Shown here piece after piece: positions 58,278-64,000 of a stretch of DNA of 64,000 bases. The position numbers and the translations under genes are program-made. This stretch comes from Marvinbryantia formatexigens DSM 14469 (lineage in GTDB: Bacteria > Bacillota > Clostridia > Lachnospirales > Lachnospiraceae), in the NCBI RefSeq assembly GCF_025148285.1, contig NZ_CP102268.1, positions 930,001 to 994,000 on the forward strand, read 5' to 3'. Below the pieces are notes generated by a model. It saw only the letters and a program-made list of their open reading frames with translations. It was not told the origin of the DNA and did no database searches. Positions within the stretch are counted from its first letter, which is position 1. Each line of letters starts with the position of its first letter.

Positions 58278-59116
58278 ATGAGTACAAAAAAGGCAATAGG
58301 AGGAGCCCTGGGAGCAATCATTGTATTGGTAGTAGCTCAAATATTGGCTCAGTTAGTGGCAAATTTGTTTGTTTTAGTTAAAGTCCCGGAAGGCATATGC
58401 AATATTATAGCAGGAATTATATATGTTGGATTTGCATTTGTTTTATTAAAATTATTTTCACAGAAGATGCTTAAAATAAAAATAGACAATTTGGGAATGC
58501 CAAGGTTTTCAATTAAAGTTAAATGGATTATTATAGGTATATTATTACCTGTGACAATAAAGGCGGTCTATCTTTTTTTCTTTCCCGGAAAGTACGTTTC
58601 TTCTGGAATGAATCGTAATCAGATTTTTTCAACACTGAGTGCTGGTATTTTTTTACAGGCATAGCCGCTGGTTTTGTTGAAGAAATGGTTTTTCGTGGAG
58701 TTATCCTAAATTTGTTAAAAGAGAAATGGAATATTAAAGTGGCTGTATTCATTCCATCAGCTTTATTTGGATTGATACATATTATAGGAATGGATTTTTC
58801 CGTTATAAGTAGCCTGTTGGTTCTTATTGCAGGAACAATGGTGGGAATAATGTTCTCAATGATTGCTATTGAAAGTGGTTCTGTTTGGAACAGCGGAGTT
58901 GTCCATTCACTTTGGAATATTTTAATTATTGGCGGGGGCTTATCAATAAGCGAAAAGGCAGATGAATATTCGGTTATGACATATGTACTTGATTCAAAAG
59001 ATTTTGTTTTTACTGGCGGAGAATTTGGAATTGAATCATCAATTATTGCATTATTAGGTTATATTGTAGTTACTTTAGCAGCAATATGTATGATTAAGAA
59101 AAAGGCAAAAGTGTAA
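58278..59116 (+). pseudogene. CPBP family intramembrane protease, frameshifted at a T-run
   Basis: A start at 58278 with AAAGGAGA reads MSTKKAIGGALG into a membrane protein, which stops at 58664 just after a run of seven T (58648-58654). One more T would restore the frame into AAGFVEEMVFRGVILNLLKEKW, the EE-x3-R motif, then FGLIHI and HSLWNILI, the two His motifs of CPBP proteases. So all catalytic residues lie beyond the shift. It is a phase-variable switch, a mutation or a read error. This is the first gene of the AT-rich stretch. Confidence 0.82.
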
Positions 59117-59118
59117 TA

Positions 59119-59404
59119 AGTATCAAAAAACGAAATTCGGCAGTTGCAGAACAAGAAACGGAAACTTCTCAACCAGAAGAAAAGAGCCGAGCGCAAGGGT
59201 TCAATCCATTTCTTTCCGTTCCTATCCCTTCCGGACGTCCAGAACAGCCGCCCGCCCTTTTGGAATTGCAGGAAGTTGTGTCGGATATGAAAAAGCGGTA
59301 CAGGAATACCAACAGCGCAATCAGGCAGACGGAGAAGCTGCTCCATGAGCGAAAGGAACTGATAGACCAAGCCGAGAAATATCGGGGTTGGGGAGGAAAG
59401 GTCA
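59119..59404 (+). pseudogene. Conjugative-element remnants
   Basis: Short fragments in two frames. One reads EIRQLQNKKRKLLNQKKRAERK, like the start of a DUF3847-type protein of conjugative transposons. The other reads MKKRYRNTNSAIRQTEKLLHE, like the coiled-coil end of a relaxase. The GC content is higher than in the flanking genes. Neither is intact. Confidence 0.5.
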
Positions 59405-59758
59405 ATGAAAAGAACATACTACGTACTTCTAATTGCTGTAATGATATTCTCGTTTTGTGCCTGTTCCAAACAGGAGTTAGCAAATATGACGACAGAAGTG
59501 TATGATGATTATACTGCAATCATTTGGGAAGACAAAACATATGTCCCGTATTGTGTCATTTCAAAAACTGAATGTGGCGAGCAAATAGGTGTCATTGATG
59601 ATAGCAAAGATGATAAAATATATGAGTACAAGGGGTATTCCGTTGACGAGTGGATTATTGATTTATATACCGTAGACAACATTGCTATGCTGATGAAAGA
59701 AATTGATGTAACTGATATTCCAGACGGTTTAGAATCAGAATATGAGTGGAACAACTAA
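59405..59758 (+). CDS. Small lipoprotein of unknown function
   Basis: A 117-residue protein with signal peptide and lipobox (VMIFSFCACSKQ). It is acidic, with a globular C-terminal region (YVPYCVISKTECGEQIG, YEYKGYSVDEWIIDLY). The codons are AT-rich compared with the first 58 kb. GGGGAGGAAAGG precedes the ATG. No family is recognised. Confidence 0.75.
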   Translation: MKRTYYVLLIAVMIFSFCACSKQELANMTTEVYDDYTAIIWEDKTYVPYCVISKTECGEQIGVIDDSKDDKIYEYKGYSVDEWIIDLYTVDNIAMLMKEIDVTDIPDGLESEYEWNN

Positions 59759-59821
59759 ATTTTCGTTTGTCCGGAAGGCGCAGAGAGCGCAAAATCGGAA
59801 TTGAAAAAGGAGTGTGCTTGA

Positions 59822-60301
59822 GTGCAAACAAGCGATATAATCAGGGAAAGCAAATGCTACATCTATGTTACTTTAAGACAAAAACCTGAATTAAAAGAAA
59901 AAGCAGCCACATGGTTTCATAATAAATGGGAAGTGCCACGAGAAGCCTATCTTGAATGTATGGAAGCCTATCTTAATCATGAAACAGAATATGGTTGGTA
60001 TCTTTGCTTAGATAAAGAACGTATCGTAGGTGGTCTTGGAGTAATCGAAAATGATTTTCATGACAGGAAAGACCTTACGCCAAATGTATGTGCAGTATAT
60101 ACAGACAAGGAATATCGCTGTCAAGGAATTGCGGGACAGTTACTTGATATTGTTGTGAAAGATATGAAATCCAAAGGAATTACTCCTATCTATTTGATTA
60201 CAGACCATACAAGTTTTTATGAAAGATATGGTTGGGAATTTTTGTGTATGGTTCAAGGAGATAATGAGCCTGATATGACAAGAATGTATATCCATAGATA
60301 A
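59822..60301 (+). CDS. GNAT family acetyltransferase
   Basis: A 159-residue acetyl-CoA transferase. The start is GTG with AAGGAG 9 bases upstream. The acetyl-CoA binding loop is DKEYRCQGIAGQLLDIVVKDM. The C-terminal THTSFYERYGWEF is typical. The substrate is unknown. It is flanked by similar intergenic blocks (GCAGAGAGCGYAAAATCGGA) on both sides, as if it were an exchangeable unit. Confidence 0.85.
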   Translation: MQTSDIIRESKCYIYVTLRQKPELKEKAATWFHNKWEVPREAYLECMEAYLNHETEYGWYLCLDKERIVGGLGVIENDFHDRKDLTPNVCAVYTDKEYRCQGIAGQLLDIVVKDMKSKGITPIYLITDHTSFYERYGWEFLCMVQGDNEPDMTRMYIHR

Positions 60302-60443
60302 ATTCCCATTTGTCAAGAAGTTGCAGAGAGCGTAAAATCGGAAAAATCGGAATTGACCGTTCGGAAAGCAAGAGATGCTTTCTGAACGGCAGTTCAGGAA
60401 GATAAGTTTGAAACAAATAGAAAGTTCTATGGAGGTCAGTGTC

Positions 60444-61274
60444 TTGAAAAGTTTAATTAGATTGACAGACTACAATGTAAATGATATTTATGATATATTT
60501 GCACTGACAGATGAAGTTAGAAAAGGAAAATACCGGGGACTACTCAAAGGAAAAAGTGTGATTTTATTTTTTCCTGATTCCAGTATTAGAACCAGGGTAA
60601 CATTTGAGAAAGGAATCTATTTATTAGGAGGACAGTCAATTCTCTTTCCTATGGAGACCCTGGACAAAAAAGAGGATATACGGGATGTGTGTGGATACCT
60701 GAATAACTGGGCTGATTTGGTTATCGTGCGGCACAAAGACATTCACTTACTGGAACAAATATCTGCTTGTTTAAGAGTACCTGTTATCAATGCTATGACA
60801 GATGTGAATCATCCGTGTGAGGTTTTGGCAGATATGTATACCTTGTCTAAGATACGAAAGGATTTTATAAAAGATAGCTTCTTATTTGTCGGAGAACGAG
60901 GAAATATTGGCTTAGCGTGGAAAGAAGCTTCTGAGGTCATGGGATTCAGTCTGGAACAATGTTGTGGCATAGGTTATGAAATCGAGGGTTTGACAACCTA
61001 TAATAATATTCGTGATGCGGTGATGGGTAAAGACATTGTATGTACTGACCCGTTGCCTGCAAAAGCTCTTGTAGATTTTAAAGAGTGTCATGTTACGACT
61101 GATGTAATGAAAATGGCAAATGATGGTGCAATCCTAAATCCCTGCCCGCCTTTTTATCGTGGTGAAGAAGTTTCAGAAGAAGTGATTGAATCAGATTATT
61201 TTGTTGGATATGAATTTAAGAAGTATCTGTTAGAGGTTCAACAAGCAATAATGATTTATTGTTTAACTCGATAA
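60444..61274 (+). CDS. Aspartate/ornithine carbamoyltransferase family protein
   Basis: A 276-residue ATCase/OTCase-fold protein. The start is TTG at 60444 with GGAGG at 60431-60435; an ATG 15 bases earlier lacks a site. The carbamoyl-phosphate motif is PDSSIRTRVTFEKG (S-x-RTR), the second is VNHPCEVLADMYT (HPxE instead of HPxQ), and the C-terminal motif is LNPCPPFYRGEEVS in place of HCLP. These departures suggest a different amino substrate. There are no other arginine or pyrimidine genes nearby. AT-rich. Confidence 0.82.
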   Translation: MKSLIRLTDYNVNDIYDIFALTDEVRKGKYRGLLKGKSVILFFPDSSIRTRVTFEKGIYLLGGQSILFPMETLDKKEDIRDVCGYLNNWADLVIVRHKDIHLLEQISACLRVPVINAMTDVNHPCEVLADMYTLSKIRKDFIKDSFLFVGERGNIGLAWKEASEVMGFSLEQCCGIGYEIEGLTTYNNIRDAVMGKDIVCTDPLPAKALVDFKECHVTTDVMKMANDGAILNPCPPFYRGEEVSEEVIESDYFVGYEFKKYLLEVQQAIMIYCLTR

Positions 61275-61297
61275 CTTCCAATTTTGGAGGATACATT

Positions 61298-61819
61298 ATG
61301 ATTAGAAAAGCGGTTTTAGATGATATAGATTTGATTGAAGATACTTATAATGAACATTTCAAGTACGAAATAGAGCATGAAGCCTATACCGTATTTAAGA
61401 AGGGCGTGTATCCAACGAGAGCAGACGCGGAACGCGCCATAAACTTGAAAACAATGTTTGTATATGAGGAAAACAGAAGCATTGGCGGGAGCATTATTAT
61501 TGATAAAGTTCAGCCAACAGAATATGCCGATATTCCGTGGAAAGGTAATTTCTCTAAAGATGAAGTTATGGTAATTCATCTTCTTATGGTGCGTCCGAGT
61601 ATGTCTGGAAAAGGGATTGCAACTTTACTTATAGGATATGCTGTTGAATTAGCGAAAACCTATAATTGTAAAACTTTGCGTTTGGATACAGGAAGTCAAA
61701 ATATTCCGGCGGTGTCTTTATATAAGAAAAATGGATTTGAAATAGTTGCAAGTGCGCCTAAAAAGGTGGGAGATGTAATTGCACATAAAAATCATCTCTA
61801 CCTTGAAAGAGTTTTATAA
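61298..61819 (+). CDS. GNAT family acetyltransferase
   Basis: A 173-residue acetyl-CoA transferase starting MIRKAVLDDIDLIEDTYNEHF, with GGAGG upstream at 61283-61288. The acetyl-CoA loop is MVRPSMSGKGIATLLIGYAV and the C-terminal motif is NIPAVSLYKKNGFEIV. It follows the carbamoyltransferase gene by 24 bp. Substrate unknown. Confidence 0.86.
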   Translation: MIRKAVLDDIDLIEDTYNEHFKYEIEHEAYTVFKKGVYPTRADAERAINLKTMFVYEENRSIGGSIIIDKVQPTEYADIPWKGNFSKDEVMVIHLLMVRPSMSGKGIATLLIGYAVELAKTYNCKTLRLDTGSQNIPAVSLYKKNGFEIVASAPKKVGDVIAHKNHLYLERVL

Positions 61820-61883
61820 TCAATAAATTGGGATTTGTATTAAGCTATCAGTATCACACCAGAATTAACAGATAGGAGTTAAG

Positions 61884-62651
61884 ATGATGAAGATTGAAAC
61901 AATACAAACCGGCTGGACATTAGTTTCAAGCAGTGTACCAGATCGGAGTAAACATAGATGGAAGAAAGCATACAGCCGGTTATTTCAAAGTAAAAACAGT
62001 AGAATAAAAGTACCGGTAAAATGCTTTTATGTTACGGTGGCAGACCATGCTTTTTTAATTGATGCAGGATGGAGCGAGCAGGTTGTGGACAACGCAAAAA
62101 GACATCTTGGGTTTGGATTGAATTTTGCAAGTGAGCCGGTGATGTTAAAGACGGAATCTGCAAACCATCAACTTAAAGGGAAACCGGTAGACTGTATTTT
62201 GATGACACATTTAGATTGTGATCATGTCTCTGGAGTGCATGATTTTACAGAGAAAAAAATAATCTGCGCAAGAGAAGAATATGAGTATGCACATAAGAAT
62301 GGTATTCGATATGGAAAAATATTAAAGGGTCTGACATTTGAGTATATTGATTTTAGGGCGGACACTCAAGCGATTTTTGGTAAATCTTCAGATGTTTTTG
62401 GAGATGGCAGTGTTATTGCATACCTGACACCCACACATTCTGCCGGAAGCGTGATTTATAAAATTATGGAGAATGGAAAATATTATCTTGTGGTTGGAGA
62501 TAATGGCTATATGAAAGCGTCGTGGGAAAAAGGAATTCTTCCGGGACCTTTATATAATGCAGATAACATGATGAAATGTTTGAAATGGATAAAAGGAAAA
62601 AGTAAAGATAAAAATTGTTTGGGAGTATTATGTGCTCATGAACATATGTAA
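61884..62651 (+). CDS. MBL fold metallo-hydrolase
   Basis: A 255-residue metallo-beta-lactamase-fold hydrolase with MTHLDCDHVSG (HxDxDH variant, first His as in AHL-lactonase-like proteins), THSAGS, LVVGDNGY and a final CAHEHM. TAGGAG precedes a double ATG. The missing His of the usual HxHxDH is replaced by Leu-Asp; the metal site may be altered. AT-rich accessory gene. Confidence 0.8.
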   Translation: MMKIETIQTGWTLVSSSVPDRSKHRWKKAYSRLFQSKNSRIKVPVKCFYVTVADHAFLIDAGWSEQVVDNAKRHLGFGLNFASEPVMLKTESANHQLKGKPVDCILMTHLDCDHVSGVHDFTEKKIICAREEYEYAHKNGIRYGKILKGLTFEYIDFRADTQAIFGKSSDVFGDGSVIAYLTPTHSAGSVIYKIMENGKYYLVVGDNGYMKASWEKGILPGPLYNADNMMKCLKWIKGKSKDKNCLGVLCAHEHM

Positions 62652-62868
62652 TGAAAAAGAAAAATTCCAGTTTATAAAATAGATTATATAAGAATGTAAA
62701 GAGGTGGGAAAAATTGCACCACCCCTTTTTGCAGGCAGATTGGTATCTGTACAGCGATGGAATCAGATTTTCTTTTTAGTTTAGATGCAATTTGAAATTG
62801 TTTATCTGCATAAGATATGGTACAATCAAGTTAGCCAAATCTAACCATATTGCAAAAGAGGTAAATGT

Positions 62869-63672
62869 ATGAGTGAAAGAGTAAAACCCACTATCAGTGG
62901 TAGTGCTGAGACAATGCTTCAGAGCTTCTATGCCAGAGCCCAATATTCCAAAAGTAAACATAATAAATTCTATGATGCAAAGGCGGTAGAATTAGTCGAC
63001 AAAATTGATTATGATTTTTCTACAGCAGCCAAGGATTCTACGATGGGAAAAGGGGTAATTGCCAGAACTATCGTTTTTGATGAATTGGTAAAGAATTTTA
63101 TAGAGAAAAATCCTGATTGTACGGTGGTTAACATTGCCTGTGGTCTGGATACGAGATTTTATCGCATGGATAATGGTAAAATTACCTGGTACAATCTGGA
63201 TCTGCCAGAAACGATAGCAATCCGCAATCAGATTTTCGAGGAATCCGGACGTGTTTCTACGATAGGAATTTCTGCACTTGATCCTGCATGGTCAAAAGAA
63301 GTAAAAGTGCGGGGGAAAATGCTTTTTATCATTGAAGGATTATCAATGTATCTGACAGCAGAAGAAAATGGTAAGATATTAAAAATAATAAAGGATAACT
63401 TTGATAATGCCTATATTCTTATGGAATGTCTGGCAAAGACATGGGTAAAGAAAGAAGGAATAGAAAAATCCATACAGCAAACAGGCTCAAAATTTGTTTT
63501 CGGGGCAGATCATTTTGAAGAACTTGGGAATATGACGACAGGATATCACAAAATAAAAGATGATAATATTCTTCGTGGCATGGAGTTATTTTCATCTGTA
63601 TATAAATTTTTTGCATTGTTGCCTGTTGCAAAAAAATTCACGCAAAAGATTCTGATATTTGAAAAAGATTAA
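62869..63672 (+). CDS. Class I SAM-dependent methyltransferase, LCMT/PPM family
   Basis: A 267-residue methyltransferase of the leucine carboxyl methyltransferase/TcmP branch. The SAM motif is VVNIACGLDTRFYR, which is the family hallmark, followed by YNLDLPETIAIRNQ (acidic ribose-binding Asp) and FIIEGLSMYLTAEENG. AGAGG precedes the ATG. The substrate is not predictable. It is the last intact gene of the AT-rich stretch. Confidence 0.87.
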   Translation: MSERVKPTISGSAETMLQSFYARAQYSKSKHNKFYDAKAVELVDKIDYDFSTAAKDSTMGKGVIARTIVFDELVKNFIEKNPDCTVVNIACGLDTRFYRMDNGKITWYNLDLPETIAIRNQIFEESGRVSTIGISALDPAWSKEVKVRGKMLFIIEGLSMYLTAEENGKILKIIKDNFDNAYILMECLAKTWVKKEGIEKSIQQTGSKFVFGADHFEELGNMTTGYHKIKDDNILRGMELFSSVYKFFALLPVAKKFTQKILIFEKD

Positions 63673-63744
63673 TTCCATTTGCAGAACGAAAAAAATTTCA
63701 GTTTGACACTTTGAAAATGCTTTATATTGTTATGCAACAGGCAA

Positions 63745-63830
63745 CTTGCACCGCCGTCAATCAGGAAAGTGGAACCGGTAATAAATGTTCCCTTTTCCCC
63801 ATCTGACAGCCTCTGCAAAGCCCCATAGCG
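63745..63830 (-). pseudogene. Fragment of an SDR gene 3' end
   Basis: Positions 63749-63801 closely match 27958-28010, the 3' part of the intact SDR gene (same minus-strand sense, segment encoding the FITGSTFLIDGG region). The match is too short to be a gene. It indicates past recombination or a second decayed copy. Confidence 0.7.
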
Positions 63831-63833
63831 ATT

Positions 63834-64000
63834 TTACGATTCCCGCTTATCGCCAGTCTTTATTTTTTCCGTAATCAGTCCTGGAATATCTTCTTCCCGG
63901 CAGCCAAGCGAAAAAGCCAGCTCCATATATAAGGCATGTTCCGCCTGCCGGAAGTATTTTTCATCAGTTGCCGTGGTCTTTTTTCCGCGGATTTCACGTC
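63834..64000 (-). CDS. Partial unidentified protein, start outside window
   Basis: A minus-strand frame is open from the right edge to TAA at 63834, giving 54 codons (REIRGKKTTATDEKYFRQAE, then MELAFSLGCREEDIPGLIT). The sequence is helical and charged with mid GC, unlike the AT-rich genes before it. I do not recognise the family. Confidence 0.6.
   Translation of the reverse strand, partial: REIRGKKTTATDEKYFRQAEHALYMELAFSLGCREEDIPGLITEKIKTGDKRES

Overview
The window reads as chromosomal DNA of a spore-forming Lachnospiraceae-type bacterium (Clostridia, mid GC). The evidence is sporulation sigma factor SigG beside a YlmC/YmxH-type PRC-barrel protein and NrdR, a paired DUF5716/DUF5717 module typical of this family, a TPP-riboswitch thiamine operon, and strong AGGAGG ribosome binding sites throughout. 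The species cannot be fixed from the sequence alone.

Layout. 1-7 kb: end of an uncharacterised exported protein, a Ktr potassium system, YdcF and SEC-C proteins, and a DUF134-NifX metal-cofactor fusion. 6.4-14.6 kb: TetR regulator and oleate hydratase, sugar-phosphate kinase, patatin, DegV, radical SAM protein, SGNH hydrolase. This looks like a lipid-handling neighbourhood. 14.6-21.4 kb: acidic-tailed membrane protein, M19 dipeptidase, Cys-cluster protein, DMT exporter, a lipoprotein with three zinc-finger-like units, thioredoxin-reductase-like flavoprotein, and a riboswitch-controlled ThiT. 21.6-27.1 kb: lysA with a divergent LysR, HAD phosphatase, purA. 27.1-34.7 kb: a decaying redox-gene cluster around one intact SDR, followed by HxlR-, ArsR- and LysR-controlled redox genes. 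34.7-39.2 kb: thiC-thiM-thiE-thiD under a TPP riboswitch. 39.2-45.4 kb: MarR-MATE, Uma2, purB, purF. 45.7-48.1 kb: an amino-acid-type ABC transporter. 48.1-53.7 kb: the DUF5716/DUF5717 three-gene operon. 53.7-58.0 kb: nrdR, YlmC/YmxH-like gene, sigG, GT51 transglycosylase, and an exported VanY-like peptidase. 58.2-63.7 kb: an AT-rich accessory stretch of single genes with a conjugative-element remnant.

Most striking points. (1) The solute-binding protein of the ABC transporter (45692-46480) appears circularly permuted: after the signal peptide it carries the C-terminal half of the family, then a linker, then the N-terminal half. (2) Tandem repeats of about 33-45 bp are expanded inside otherwise ordinary enzymes (ThiD, M19 dipeptidase, SGNH hydrolase) and directly after stop codons (thiE and others), which suggests a genome-wide slippage or duplication process. 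(3) In the 27-29 kb cluster several genes keep both ends but have lost their middles. (4) An ArsR gene has a perfect Shine-Dalgarno sequence in front of ACG instead of ATG. (5) The DUF5716/DUF5717 operon pairs an actin/Hsp70-like protein with a giant helical-repeat protein of unknown function.

Functions were assigned by reading motifs and from memory of the families. No database search was run.
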